Below, in pieces: positions 8,643 to 16,609 of a stretch of 64,000 nt of DNA. A program made the translations under genes and the position numbers. Under the pieces are notes generated by a model. The model searched no databases. It was given only the letters and a program-made list of their open reading frames with translations, and was not told where the DNA came from. Position 1 is the stretch's first letter; each line of letters begins with the position of its first letter. Source of the DNA: Leifsonia sp. Leaf336 (lineage in GTDB: Bacteria > Actinomycetota > Actinomycetes > Actinomycetales > Microbacteriaceae); contig NZ_LMOZ01000003.1 of assembly GCF_001423695.1 (NCBI RefSeq), positions 353,018-417,017 on the forward strand, given 5' to 3'.

Positions 8643-9586
8643 AGCTCCACCTGCTTTCTGTTGAGGACGAACGACAGCGGCACCATGATGACCGTCACCA
8701 CGAGGAACAGGACGACGTTGCCCGCGGTCGAGAGACCGTAGAAGCCGGCCTGGTACTGCTTGTAGATCACGGAGGCCAGCACATCGCTGGTGAAGCCGGG
8801 GCCGCCTCCGGTGGTGGCCCAGATGATGTCGAACGAGCGGAGGCCGCCGATCAGCGACAGGATGATCACCGTCGCGGTCGCGCCGCGGCTGAGCGGGATC
8901 GTGATGCGCCGCAGGATCTGCATGTACCCGGCGCCGTCGATACGGGCCGCCTCGTAGTACTCGTTCGGGATGGCGACGATACCGGCCATGAAGATCAGGG
9001 TGGCGATGCCGACGCCCTTCCAGATGTCCACGCCGGCGATCGTGTAGAGCGCGAGGTTCGGGTCGGTGAACCAGCCCGGCTGCGGGAGGTGGAAGAAGCC
9101 GAGCACCGCGTTCACCATGCCGTGGAACGGGTCGAGCAGCGACTTCCAGAGGATGCCGACGCCGATGGTCGACAGCAGCACCGGGAAGAACACGACCGCT
9201 CGCAGGTAACCGCGTCCGACGACCGGCGCCGTCAGCAGCAGAGCCAGCAGGAAGCCGATGATCACCTTGGCGCCCGAGGTGAGCACCGCGTAGATGAGCG
9301 TGTGGATGAAGCTGGTGTAGAGCTGCGGGTCCTGGAAGAACTGGACGTAGTTCTGGAACCCGATGAAGGTCGAGTCGAACAGCGACCACCGCGTCAGCGA
9401 GAAGTAGAACGACGAGATCGTCGGGACCGCGAAGAAGATCGCGTAGAGGACGAGCGCGGGGATGAAGAACCAGGTCGGGTAGTGCGACCGCATCCGCGAT
9501 TTCCTGGGCTTGGTGCTACCGGGGCTTCGGCCCTCGGTGATGATGTCGGCCGCCTGGACAGCGGCCGCGGGTGTGGCCGTCGACAT
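8639..9586 (-). CDS. Carbohydrate ABC transporter permease, MalF type (rhamnose/rhamnoside)
   Basis: 315-residue membrane protein with an N-terminal cytoplasmic tail of about 40 residues rich in Lys/Arg, then about six transmembrane helices beginning at YPTWFFIPALVLYAIFFAVP. The EAA loop EYYEAARIDGAGYMQILRRI is present in the second half. The ATG at 9586 follows GAGGAG. It lies 77 bp after the binding-protein gene and overlaps the MalG-type permease by four bases. Substrate is inferred from the adjacent rhamnosidase and rhamnose operon. Confidence 0.9.
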   Translation of the reverse strand: MSTATPAAAVQAADIITEGRSPGSTKPRKSRMRSHYPTWFFIPALVLYAIFFAVPTISSFYFSLTRWSLFDSTFIGFQNYVQFFQDPQLYTSFIHTLIYAVLTSGAKVIIGFLLALLLTAPVVGRGYLRAVVFFPVLLSTIGVGILWKSLLDPFHGMVNAVLGFFHLPQPGWFTDPNLALYTIAGVDIWKGVGIATLIFMAGIVAIPNEYYEAARIDGAGYMQILRRITIPLSRGATATVIILSLIGGLRSFDIIWATTGGGPGFTSDVLASVIYKQYQAGFYGLSTAGNVVLFLVVTVIMVPLSFVLNRKQVEL

Positions 9587-9663
9587 TGTCTGCTCCTCGT
9601 CGAGTCTTCCTGAGGTGAGGTTCCGCCCGGGCCGGCGGGGGGAACGCCGGCCCAGGCGCGGGC

Positions 9664-10983
9664 TCACCAGCCCTTGATACCGAGCTGCTGGGCCTGGGCC
9701 TTCACATCCTGGTCGTACAGGGCTGCGCCCTGCTGTGCGGTGGAGATGCCCGAGCCGACCTGGATCAGGATCTTCTCCAGGTTCGGGCCCTTGATCGGCG
9801 ACAGGAACTCGAGCGCGAGGCCCGTCTTCTTGTCGTCCTGGTACTTCAGCTCGTCCTGCACGAGCGCCGGGGCGTTCGAGGGGACCTTGCAGGTGCTGAT
9901 CGCGAACGGGCCGGCGGGGGTGCCTGCGCTGTTCTGGATGTCGCAACCAGTGGGCGAGTTGATGAAGGCGACGAGCTTCTTGGCCGCGGCCAGCTTGTCT
10001 CCGGTGGTCGTCTTCGGGACGTACGCGCCACCCGGCTCCCAGACGGTCGCGTGCGGCTCACCCGAGTCGGTCGGCATCGCGAAGTAGCCGATGTCGTTGA
10101 TCTGGTCGGGGTTGGACTGCAGAACGTTGCTGATCACGGTGGTGATCATCGGGTACTGCGCGCCTTGGCCGGTGGCCAGCATCTTGAGCGCGTTGACGTT
10201 GGTAAGCGACGCGTAGTCCTTGTTCATCAGACCCTTGTCGAAGACCTCCTGCGTGTGCGTGAAGCCCGCCAGAGCCGGCTCCTTCGAGTACTTAGCGTTC
10301 GACTTGTTCGCCGTGTAGTCGTCGGCCCACTTGGAGTCGGCGGCGTTGACGTTGGCGAAGTCGCCGAGGACGAACAGCTGGCTGGTCCAGGTGTCGCCGT
10401 AGGACTGAATGACCGGGACGATTCCGGCGGCCTTGATCTTCTCGCTATTGGAGATGAACTCGCTCCAGGTCTTCGGCACGGACAGGCCGAGCTTCTCGTA
10501 GACCTTCTTGTTGTACATGATGCCGCCGTCGAACGTCGTGCCGGTCGGGGCGCCGTAGGTGCCCTTGTCGGTGCTGACGGTCTTCTTGAAGTCGGAGGTG
10601 ATGTCCTTCACCCACGACTCGTCGGTGAGCGGCTGGAGCTGCGTGTCCGGGTGCAGCGCCTGGAAGAGCGATCCGGAGTTGTAGAGGAACACATCGTTCA
10701 TCTCGCCCGTGGAGAGGCGCGTCTTGATGAGGTTGTCGCCGTCGGTGCCCGTCGGACGGGTCTCGACCTTGACGGTGATCTTCGGGTTGGCCTTGTGGAA
10801 CGCGGTCGAGAGATCGTTCGCGAACTTGGTGCTGGCGGGGTCGTTGCCGGCGGCGAGCAGCGAGATGGTGACCGGGCCGTTCGAGTTGCCGCCCGACGAG
10901 CTGCAACCGGCGAGCGCGAGCGCCGCGATGGCGATGCCGCCGAGTGTGGCGACGACCTTGGTCGTCGTCCTGCGAGAGAACAT
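9664..10983 (-). CDS. Sugar-binding lipoprotein of ABC transporter (rhamnose/rhamnoside)
   Basis: 439-residue extracellular solute-binding protein (family 1). Residues 1-26 are a lipoprotein signal peptide with twin-positive N-terminus and a lipobox LAGC ending at C27, followed by a Ser/Gly linker. The mature protein captures the sugar at the membrane surface and hands it to the two permeases downstream. The start at 10983 has a near-perfect AAGGAGGT ribosome site, so the 22-residue upstream extension is not used. It is the first gene of its operon, behind a promoter and LacI-type operator described at 11037-11101. Confidence 0.92.
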   Translation of the reverse strand: MFSRRTTTKVVATLGGIAIAALALAGCSSSGGNSNGPVTISLLAAGNDPASTKFANDLSTAFHKANPKITVKVETRPTGTDGDNLIKTRLSTGEMNDVFLYNSGSLFQALHPDTQLQPLTDESWVKDITSDFKKTVSTDKGTYGAPTGTTFDGGIMYNKKVYEKLGLSVPKTWSEFISNSEKIKAAGIVPVIQSYGDTWTSQLFVLGDFANVNAADSKWADDYTANKSNAKYSKEPALAGFTHTQEVFDKGLMNKDYASLTNVNALKMLATGQGAQYPMITTVISNVLQSNPDQINDIGYFAMPTDSGEPHATVWEPGGAYVPKTTTGDKLAAAKKLVAFINSPTGCDIQNSAGTPAGPFAISTCKVPSNAPALVQDELKYQDDKKTGLALEFLSPIKGPNLEKILIQVGSGISTAQQGAALYDQDVKAQAQQLGIKGW

Positions 10984-11036
10984 CAAATACCTCCTTGTAT
11001 TCGGGACGTTTCCGCCCCTGGGTGCGTGGGGTGTTT

Positions 11037-11048
11037 TGAAACGCTTCA
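11037..11048. promoter_or_regulatory. LacI-type operator at the transport-operon start site
   Basis: TGAAACGCTTCA is an imperfect 12-bp palindrome (TGAA-x-CG-x-TTCA) with the same outer bases and central CG as the rhaM operators. It spans the expected start point of the promoter at 11053-11081, where a bound repressor would block transcription of the binding protein-permease-rhamnosidase operon. Confidence 0.65.
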
Positions 11049-11052
11049 CATG

Positions 11053-11081
11053 AAGATAAGTCCTCTGGCGGAGTACGTCAA
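11053..11081 (-). promoter_or_regulatory. Promoter of the rhamnose transport operon
   Basis: On the minus strand TTGACG (11081-11076) and TATCTT (11058-11053) are separated by 17 bp, a good vegetative sigma-factor promoter. The expected start near 11046 lies inside the LacI-type palindrome and leaves a leader of about 60 bases before the strong ribosome site of the binding-protein gene. Confidence 0.65.
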
Positions 11082-11089
11082 GAACAAAT

Positions 11090-11101
11090 TGTGTCGATTC
11101 A
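11090..11101. promoter_or_regulatory. Degenerate LacI-type half-operator upstream of the -35
   Basis: TGTGTCGATTCA shares TCGATTCA with the rhaM operators but has a diverged left half. It lies just upstream of the -35 element and 53 bp from the operator at 11037-11048, so it could help a LacI tetramer or dimer pair, or be chance. Confidence 0.4.
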
Positions 11102-11243
11102 GTAACGAGCCGTCAAGAGGCCGGTGAATCGTCCGTTCAATTGCGATCGGCGCTCCTCGTTCTTTAAGAAACGGTATTTGATCAGCTATTTTCTGCGACA
11201 TTGATTCGTGAGAGTTCTCGAACCGTCCGGATCGATTGAAAAT

Positions 11244-11255
11244 TGTTTCGTTTCA
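11244..11255. promoter_or_regulatory. Candidate LacI autoregulatory operator
   Basis: TGTTTCGTTTCA has the same outer TG/CA, a central CG and one matching TTTCA arm relative to the site at 11037-11048. It lies about 45 bp before the LacI-family ATG, between a TTGAAA (11236-11241) and TACGAT (11270-11275), where it could mediate autoregulation. The left half is degenerate. Confidence 0.4.
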
Positions 11256-11297
11256 ACGCACGCATCGATTACGATGTCCCGCGGGAGGGATCACCAC

Positions 11298-12308
11298 ATG
11301 GCTTCTGCAAGCGTCAAAGACGTCGCCGCGCTGGCTCAGGTGTCGGTCGGGACGGTGTCGAACGTGCTCAACCGGCCGGACATCGTCTCCCCCGAGACCG
11401 TCGAGCGCGTGCATCTCGCGATGGAGAAGCTCTCGTACGTGCGCAACGAGGCGGCCCGCCAGCTGCGCCTCGGGCACAGCCAGGCCATCGGTCTGATCTC
11501 GCTCAGCGGCGCCAACCCGTTCTTCACCGATGTGGCCGTGGCCGCCGAGAATGCGGCCTCCGAGGCGGGTTACGAGGTCATCGTGGGCAACAGCAACGAG
11601 CGCAGCGAGCGCGAGGCCGGCTACCTCAACCTGTTCGAGGAGCTCCGGGTGCGCGGTGTCCTGCTCGCCCCCGTCGGCGACGTGGCGCCGCGCCTGCGCC
11701 GGATGCGCGACCGCGACATCCCGATCGTGCTGGTCGACCGCGAGAGCACCGACAGCTCGTTCAGCTCGGTGTCCGTCGACGACGTCGCGGGAGGCGCGCT
11801 CGCTGCCCAGCACCTCATCGACACCGGGCGCACACGCCTGCTGTTCGCGGGAGGCCCCGCCGCCATCCAGCAGGTGAGCGACCGCCTCGCGGGCGCCCGG
11901 TCGGTCGTCGACCAGCACCCCGGCGTGACCTTGGAGGTCGTGTTCGGCGACGCGCTCACCGTGCTCGAGGGCCGCAGGATCGGCCAGGCCGTCGCCGACC
12001 GCGCAGCCGCCGACCGCCCGGACGCGGTCTTCGCCGCCAACGACCTGCTGGCCATCGGCCTCCTGCAATCGCTGCTGATCGACGGCAAGCTGGCCGTGCC
12101 CGACGAGATCGCCCTCGTCGGCTACGACGACATCCTCTTCGCCGGGGCCTCCGTCGTGCCGCTCACCTCGGTGCGCCAGCCGAGCCACCTCATCGGCGAG
12201 ACAGCCGTCCAGATCCTCCTCGAGGAGGCGGACGACCGGTCGCTCGAGCCCCGGCACATCCGCTATCAGCCCGAACTCGTCGTCCGGGCGAGCACGACGC
12301 CGCGGTGA
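11298..12308 (+). CDS. LacI-family transcriptional regulator of rhamnose genes
   Basis: 336-residue regulator: N-terminal helix-turn-helix and hinge (VKDVAALAQVSVGTVSNVLN, about residues 5-25), then a periplasmic-binding-protein-like effector domain from about residue 60. Repressors of this kind leave DNA when a sugar or sugar phosphate binds. The ATG at 11298 is preceded by GGGAGGG at the right distance and gives the standard LacI start; the 30-residue upstream extension is spurious. It is divergent from the rhamnose transporter operon, and LacI-type palindromes occur in its own promoter region and upstream of rhaM. The effector (rhamnose, rhamnulose or its phosphate) is not evident from sequence. 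Confidence 0.88.
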   Translation: MASASVKDVAALAQVSVGTVSNVLNRPDIVSPETVERVHLAMEKLSYVRNEAARQLRLGHSQAIGLISLSGANPFFTDVAVAAENAASEAGYEVIVGNSNERSEREAGYLNLFEELRVRGVLLAPVGDVAPRLRRMRDRDIPIVLVDRESTDSSFSSVSVDDVAGGALAAQHLIDTGRTRLLFAGGPAAIQQVSDRLAGARSVVDQHPGVTLEVVFGDALTVLEGRRIGQAVADRAAADRPDAVFAANDLLAIGLLQSLLIDGKLAVPDEIALVGYDDILFAGASVVPLTSVRQPSHLIGETAVQILLEEADDRSLEPRHIRYQPELVVRASTTPR

Positions 12309-12314
12309 GCCTGT

Positions 12315-12647
12315 TCAGGCCCGCTCGCGCTGCGCCTTCAGCCGCCAGACCTCGCCGAGCACCATCCCGTCCGGGCCGTCGGCGGTGGTGACGAAGTGGT
12401 CGACGTGCGTGTTGATGAACGCCTGCCACCGCTGGTTGGCGGGATCGTCGTCGAGCGCACGCATGGCCGCCGCGAAGTCGTCGCACTCGACCAGGTGGAA
12501 GAGGTCGCGACCGCTCCGCCAGATCGACCAGTCGTGGATGCCGAGCCGCTCGAACGACGATGCGAGGTCGTCAGGAATGACGGTGTGCGCCTCGTCGTAG
12601 GCCGCTTCGTGGCCGTCGCGGAGGACGGAGTGCAGGGCGACGCGCAT
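12315..12647 (-). CDS. RhaM-family mutarotase-like protein, probable L-fucose mutarotase
   Basis: 110-residue member of the L-rhamnose mutarotase fold family. The active-site pair is conserved as Y17 and H21 in AAYDEAHTVIPDD, matching Y18/H22 of the rhaM product in this window, but the rest is clearly divergent. It is transcribed divergently from the FAH-family hydrolase of the fucose pathway and shares with it the CCTATAGG palindrome, so anomer interconversion of L-fucose is the best guess. It is not the classical FucU family. Its 3' end converges with the LacI gene, six bases apart. Confidence 0.75.
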   Translation of the reverse strand: MRVALHSVLRDGHEAAYDEAHTVIPDDLASSFERLGIHDWSIWRSGRDLFHLVECDDFAAAMRALDDDPANQRWQAFINTHVDHFVTTADGPDGMVLGEVWRLKAQRERA

Positions 12648-12675
12648 CGGCGTTCCTTCCCGGATCGATCTTGGA

Positions 12676-12687
12676 TTCCTATAGGAA
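12676..12687. promoter_or_regulatory. GntR operator site 1 (mutarotase-like / FAH divergent promoter)
   Basis: Perfect 12-bp palindrome TTCCTATAGGAA in the 77-bp spacer between divergent genes. The core CCTATAGG recurs at the three other promoter regions of the fucose module (15761-15772, 21981-21992, 23456-23467). The FadR-type regulator at 15905-16600 is the likely ligand. Confidence 0.75.
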
Positions 12688-12724
12688 ATAGTAATAGGCT
12701 GAAAGCCTCTGCGAAAGGACCCCC

Positions 12725-13576
12725 ATGCGATTCCTGCGACTCGGCGCCGTCGGCACGGAGATCCCTGTCGTCAGCGACGGCGAGACCTCCTGGAGCCTGC
12801 TCCCGCTCACCCCGGACATCGACGGAGCCTTCCTCGCGTCCGACGGGCTGACCCGAGCGGAGGCGGCCGTGCTCGCGGGCGAGCTGCCGACGGTCGACAC
12901 GACAGGGTTGCGCATCGGCGCTCCGATCGCGCGCCCGCAGGCGGTCATCTGCATCGGGATGAACTACGCCGCGCACGCCCGGGAGTCCGGCTCCGAGCCG
13001 CCGAGCGACATCGTCGTCTTCTACAAGCACCCCAACACGGTCGTCGGGCCGAACGACGACATCCTGCTTCCGCCCGGCTCGACCACGACCGACTGGGAGG
13101 TCGAGCTCGCCGCGGTCATCGGCCGTCGCGCGCGCTACCTCTCGTCGCCCGAGGAGGCACTGGAGCACATCGCGGGCTTCGCCGTCGCGAACGACGTATC
13201 GGAGCGCGAGTATCAGCTGCAGCGCTCGCTGGGCCAGTGGAGCAAGGGCAAGAGCTTCGAGACGTTCAACCCGCTGGGCCCCTGGCTCGTGCCCACGGCG
13301 GAGGTCGGCGACGGTTCAGGTCTGCGCATCTGGTCGACGGTCAACGGCGAGCTGCGCCAGGACTCCTCCACCTCCGACCTGATCTTCGGCGTCGCCGAGA
13401 TCGTCTACCGGCTCAGCCAGTTCACCGTCCTCGAGCCGGGCGACCTCATCAACACCGGCACGCCGGAGGGCGTCGGGCTCTCCGGCCGGTTCCCGTATCT
13501 GGGCGCCGGCGACGAGGTGCGCCTGGGGATCGACGGTCTCGGTGAACAGGCGTCCACCGTTCGTCCTGCGCACTGA
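12725..13576 (+). CDS. FAH-family 2,4-diketo-3-deoxy-L-fuconate hydrolase
   Basis: 283-residue fumarylacetoacetate-hydrolase-family enzyme. The C-terminal catalytic domain starts near residue 72 (AVICIGMNYAAHARE); acidic metal ligands are expected in DWEVELAAVIG and in FAVANDVSEREYQ. In the non-phosphorylating fucose/rhamnose route it splits the 2,4-diketo-3-deoxy acid into pyruvate and L-lactate. It starts at an ATG behind GAAAGGAC and is followed 45 bp later by the dehydrogenase that would make its substrate. FAH-family members act on many acylpyruvates, so the assignment rests on the neighbours. Confidence 0.85.
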   Translation: MRFLRLGAVGTEIPVVSDGETSWSLLPLTPDIDGAFLASDGLTRAEAAVLAGELPTVDTTGLRIGAPIARPQAVICIGMNYAAHARESGSEPPSDIVVFYKHPNTVVGPNDDILLPPGSTTTDWEVELAAVIGRRARYLSSPEEALEHIAGFAVANDVSEREYQLQRSLGQWSKGKSFETFNPLGPWLVPTAEVGDGSGLRIWSTVNGELRQDSSTSDLIFGVAEIVYRLSQFTVLEPGDLINTGTPEGVGLSGRFPYLGAGDEVRLGIDGLGEQASTVRPAH

Positions 13577-13621
13577 GCGCCCCACAAGCAACCCATCCGA
13601 CAAGACGAGAAGGAGACGACG

Positions 13622-14368
13622 TTGTCCGATTTCGAAGGGCTCGTGGCCGCGGTCACGGGCGGGGCATCCGGCCTCGGCAAGGCGATCGCCGACGAGCTCG
13701 CGGGTCGCGGCGCCCGCGTCTATGCGCTCGACCTGAACGTGGAGGCCGTCGCCGCACCGCACACCGGCATCCGCTGTGACATCGGCGACGACGAGAGCGT
13801 GCGCTCGGCGATGGCGGAGGTGCTCGCCGACGCCGGCCGCCTCGACATCGTGATCGCCAACGCGGGCATCGGCGCGCAGGGCGACGTGGAGGCCAACGAC
13901 GACGCCGAATGGATGCGCGTCCTGAACGTCAACGTCATCGGCTCAGCCCGGACCGTCCGGCATGCGCTGCCGCACCTGAAGGCGTCGCCCTCGCCCGCCA
14001 TCGTCTTCACGAGCTCGATCGCCGCGTGGGCCGGCCTCCCGCAGCGCGTGCTCTACTCGGCCTCCAAGGGCGCGATCTCGGCGATGACCCTCGCGATCGC
14101 CGCCGACTGCCTCCCGCTCGGCATCCGCGTCAACGCGGTCGCACCCGGCACGGCGAACACCCCGTGGGTGGGCAGGCTGCTCGACAGCGCCGCCGATCCC
14201 GACGCCGAGCGCGCCGCCCTGGAGGCCCGCCAGCCGAGCGGCCGGCTGGTGCAGCCGCAGGAGGTCGCGGACGCGGTCGCCTACCTGGCGTCGCCGCGGT
14301 CGGCCTCCACGAACGGCGTCATCCTCGCCGTCGACGGCGGGATGTACTCCCTCCGCCCGCGCCGGTAG
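13622..14368 (+). CDS. SDR 2-keto-3-deoxy-L-fuconate dehydrogenase
   Basis: 248-residue classical short-chain dehydrogenase: NAD-binding TGGASGLG at 12-19, NAG at 80-82, and the catalytic Ser131/132, Y145 and K149 in YSASK. It is expected to oxidise the C4 hydroxyl of 2-keto-3-deoxy-L-fuconate with NAD+, giving the diketo acid used by the preceding hydrolase. The start is a TTG behind AGAAGGAGA, which gives the normal N-terminus. It ends 14 bp before a very long intergenic hairpin. SDRs are hard to assign by sequence alone; the pathway context is strong. Confidence 0.85.
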   Translation: MSDFEGLVAAVTGGASGLGKAIADELAGRGARVYALDLNVEAVAAPHTGIRCDIGDDESVRSAMAEVLADAGRLDIVIANAGIGAQGDVEANDDAEWMRVLNVNVIGSARTVRHALPHLKASPSPAIVFTSSIAAWAGLPQRVLYSASKGAISAMTLAIAADCLPLGIRVNAVAPGTANTPWVGRLLDSAADPDAERAALEARQPSGRLVQPQEVADAVAYLASPRSASTNGVILAVDGGMYSLRPRR

Positions 14369-14382
14369 CGCACCACGCAACA

Positions 14383-14443
14383 GCCGAAGGGCACGTTACC
14401 GCCCCTAAAACTGAGTTTTAGGGGCGGTTACGTGCCCTTCGGC
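14383..14443. terminator. 61-nt near-perfect palindrome between convergent genes (CGAAGGGCACGT family)
   Basis: Arms 14383-14412 and 14414-14443 are 30 bases each with one mismatch, 15 bases in from the outer end, and a single-base centre. The outer stem reads GCCGAAGGGCACGT; the inner stem is GC-rich and ends in CTAAAACT/AGTTTTAG at the tip. It stands between the convergent SDR and fuconate dehydratase genes and could terminate both. The outer stem recurs at 33696-33752 with a different inner stem, so it is also a repeat-family member. Confidence 0.8.
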
Positions 14444-14451
14444 GTTCTCCG

Positions 14452-15753
14452 TCAGGGAGTGGGAACGACGAGCGCCGGCTCGTACCGGTGCGCGTAGAGC
14501 GACTCGGGCAGCATCTCCATGCCGATGCCCGGCGCGAGCGGGGCGCGGTAGCGGCCGCCGACCAGTTCGACCGGCGCCACGAAGTGCTCGTGGAGGTGCT
14601 TGGTGTACTCGATCATCCGGCCCTCCCGGCTGCCGGAGACCGCCACGAAGTCGAACATCGAGAAGTGCTGCACCGCCTCGCAGAGGCCGACACCGCCCGC
14701 GTGCGGGCACACCGGCACGCCGAACTTCGCGGCGAGCAGCAGGATGGCGATGTTCTCGTTGACCCCGGCGACGCGCGTCGAGTCGATCTGCACGATAGCC
14801 GCGGCATCGGCCTGCAGGAGCTGCTTGAACAGCACCCGGCTCATCCCGTGCTCCCCCGTCGCGATGCGCACCGGCGCCACCGCGCGCGCGATGGCCGCGT
14901 GGGCGAGCACGTCGTCGGGGCTGGTCGGCTCCTCGACCCACGCGAGGTCGAAGGGCTCGAGCGCGCGAATCCATTCGATGGCCTGATCGCGGTCCCAGCG
15001 CTGGTTGGCGTCGATGGCGATCCGGATGTCGGGGCCGACCGCGTCGCGGGCGATCCGCAGGCGACGGAGGTCGTCCTCCAGCCGGTCGCCGACCTTGAGC
15101 TTGATCTGCTGGAAGCCCTCGTCGACGGCCTCCCGCGCAAGCCGCCGCAGCTTGTCGTCGGAGTAGCCGAGCCAGCCGGGCGTGGTGGTGTAACCGGGAT
15201 AGCCGGTCGCCAGGAGCTCGGCCTCGCGAGCGGCCCGGCCGGGCTCCGCGGCTCGCAGCATCGCGAGGGCGTCCTCGCGCGTCAGGGCGTCGGTCAGGTA
15301 GCGGAAGTCGACCAGGTCGACCAGTTCCTCCGGCGTCATGCGCGCGAGGAGCTGCCACAGCGGGAGGCCGGCGCGCTTGGCCTTCAGATCCCAGAAGGCG
15401 TTGACCACGGCCCCGATCGCCATGTGCATGACGCCCTTCTCGGGGCCGAGCCAGCGCAGCTGGGAGTCGTACACGAACTCGCGCCAGAAGCCGCCGAGAT
15501 CGTCGAGGATCGCCTCCACGTCGCGACCGATCACGCGGTGGGCGACGGCCTCGATGGCCGCGACCTGCACGTCGTTGCCGCGGCCGATCGTGAATACGAA
15601 GGCGTGGCCCTCCAGCCCGTCCGGAGCGTCGGTGCTCACGCGGAGGTAGGCGGCGGAGTAGTCCGGGTCGGGATTCATCGCGTCGGAGCCGTCGAGGAGC
15701 GCCGACGTCTCGAAGCGCACGTCCAGGGTCTCGAAGCCGATCACGGTACTCAT
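14452..15753 (-). CDS. L-fuconate dehydratase
   Basis: 433-residue enolase-superfamily enzyme that removes water from L-fuconate to give 2-keto-3-deoxy-L-fuconate. Counting from the ATG at 15753, the MR-subgroup residues are K218, K220, D248, E274, E301, D324 and H351, the same numbers as in the characterised Xanthomonas campestris fuconate dehydratase; the N-terminus [14 protein letters not shown] also matches the family. An in-frame ATG three codons upstream (15762) could be a leaderless start, because TATATC (15775-15770) lies about seven bases before it. The palindrome at 15761-15772 overlaps this start region. Confidence 0.93.
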   Translation of the reverse strand: MSTVIGFETLDVRFETSALLDGSDAMNPDPDYSAAYLRVSTDAPDGLEGHAFVFTIGRGNDVQVAAIEAVAHRVIGRDVEAILDDLGGFWREFVYDSQLRWLGPEKGVMHMAIGAVVNAFWDLKAKRAGLPLWQLLARMTPEELVDLVDFRYLTDALTREDALAMLRAAEPGRAAREAELLATGYPGYTTTPGWLGYSDDKLRRLAREAVDEGFQQIKLKVGDRLEDDLRRLRIARDAVGPDIRIAIDANQRWDRDQAIEWIRALEPFDLAWVEEPTSPDDVLAHAAIARAVAPVRIATGEHGMSRVLFKQLLQADAAAIVQIDSTRVAGVNENIAILLLAAKFGVPVCPHAGGVGLCEAVQHFSMFDFVAVSGSREGRMIEYTKHLHEHFVAPVELVGGRYRAPLAPGIGMEMLPESLYAHRYEPALVVPTP

Positions 15754-15760
15754 AGGCAAC

Positions 15761-15772
15761 ATCCTATTGGAT
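15761..15772. promoter_or_regulatory. GntR operator site 2 (fuconate dehydratase promoter)
   Basis: ATCCTATTGGAT, one base off the CCTATAGG core, with outer ATCC/GGAT symmetry. It lies 8-19 bases upstream of the fuconate dehydratase ATG and overlaps a candidate -10 element, a position where binding would block expression. Confidence 0.65.
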
Positions 15773-15904
15773 ATAGCCAGGGTCGCGCCAGTCGAACGGC
15801 CTCCGAAGACACGGAGATCCGGAGACGCGAAGACGCCCACGTGGTCAGGCACGTGGGCGTCTCCTCGTTCGGAACCGCGAACAGCGGGGGACTATTTCGC
15901 CCGC

Positions 15905-16600
15905 TTACTCCAGGCTCGACGAGATGCGCTTGTACGACTTGGTGATGTGGTCGAGCATCGCCTTCTCGGCCCGGGTGGCATCCCCGGCCCGCAGCGCCTC
16001 CAGCACGGCCTCGTGCTCGCCGGAGGTCTCGTCGACAACGCCGTGCTTGAAGTAGATGCGGTACTGGTGCATGTGCGGGCGCAGTCGCACGATGGCGTCC
16101 GCCAGCAGCCCGTTGCCGGAGTGCACGGCGATCAAGCGGTGGAACTCGGCGTCCTGGTTGGCGAAGTCCTTGTAGTCCTTGAACCGGTCGTCGCCGGTCT
16201 GCGACGCCTCGCCGCTGCGATGCATGTCCTCGCAGAGCCGCTCGAGCTGATCCAGCGTCGCGGCGTCGATCTCGCCGGCGGCGTGGCTGGCGGCGTAGGG
16301 CTCCAGCAGGCGCCGCATCTCGAACAGCTCCCGGAGCCCCTCGCTGTCGAGCAGCGGGGCCGCGGTGTAGCCCTTGAGCGCCTTCTTGACGACCAGGCCC
16401 TCGGATTCCAGGCGCGCGAGCGCCTCGCGCACCGGCGTCGGCGAGACGCCGAGCTGGCGGGCGATGCCGTCGATGCTGGCCCGGCTGCCCGGCTCGATCA
16501 CCTGGTCCATCAGCAGACCGAGCACGGCGTCGTAGACGTCGTCGGCCAGTGCCCGCCGAGCGGGCAGGAAGTGTTCGCCGAGGGAAGGTTCGATGCTCAT
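15905..16600 (-). CDS. GntR-family (FadR/FCD) regulator of fucose genes
   Basis: 231-residue regulator with an N-terminal winged helix (SIDGIARQLGVSPTPVREAL, about 44-63) and an all-helical FCD effector domain from about residue 90, which usually binds a sugar acid or other carboxylate through a metal site. The ATG at 16600 has AGGA at seven bases; a GTG two codons upstream is possible. It is the last gene of the binding protein-permease-permease-dehydratase-AKR operon, nine bases after the AKR stop, so it would be autoregulated through the operator at 21981-21992. A fuconate-pathway acid is a plausible inducer. Confidence 0.88.
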   Translation of the reverse strand: MSIEPSLGEHFLPARRALADDVYDAVLGLLMDQVIEPGSRASIDGIARQLGVSPTPVREALARLESEGLVVKKALKGYTAAPLLDSEGLRELFEMRRLLEPYAASHAAGEIDAATLDQLERLCEDMHRSGEASQTGDDRFKDYKDFANQDAEFHRLIAVHSGNGLLADAIVRLRPHMHQYRIYFKHGVVDETSGEHEAVLEALRAGDATRAEKAMLDHITKSYKRISSSLE

Positions 16601-16609
16601 GTGCACATC

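Larger units (their letters stand above)
10984..11297. other. Divergent regulatory spacer between binding-protein gene and lacI
   Basis: This 314-bp spacer contains no gene but is dense in control signals. It holds the minus-strand promoter for the transport operon, the LacI-type near-palindromes at 11037-11048, 11090-11101 and 11244-11255, two ATCGAT hexamers (11231-11236 and 11264-11269) like the centre of the rhaM operators, and the GGGAGGG ribosome site for the LacI-family gene. It is visibly more A+T-rich than its surroundings. Confidence 0.7.
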
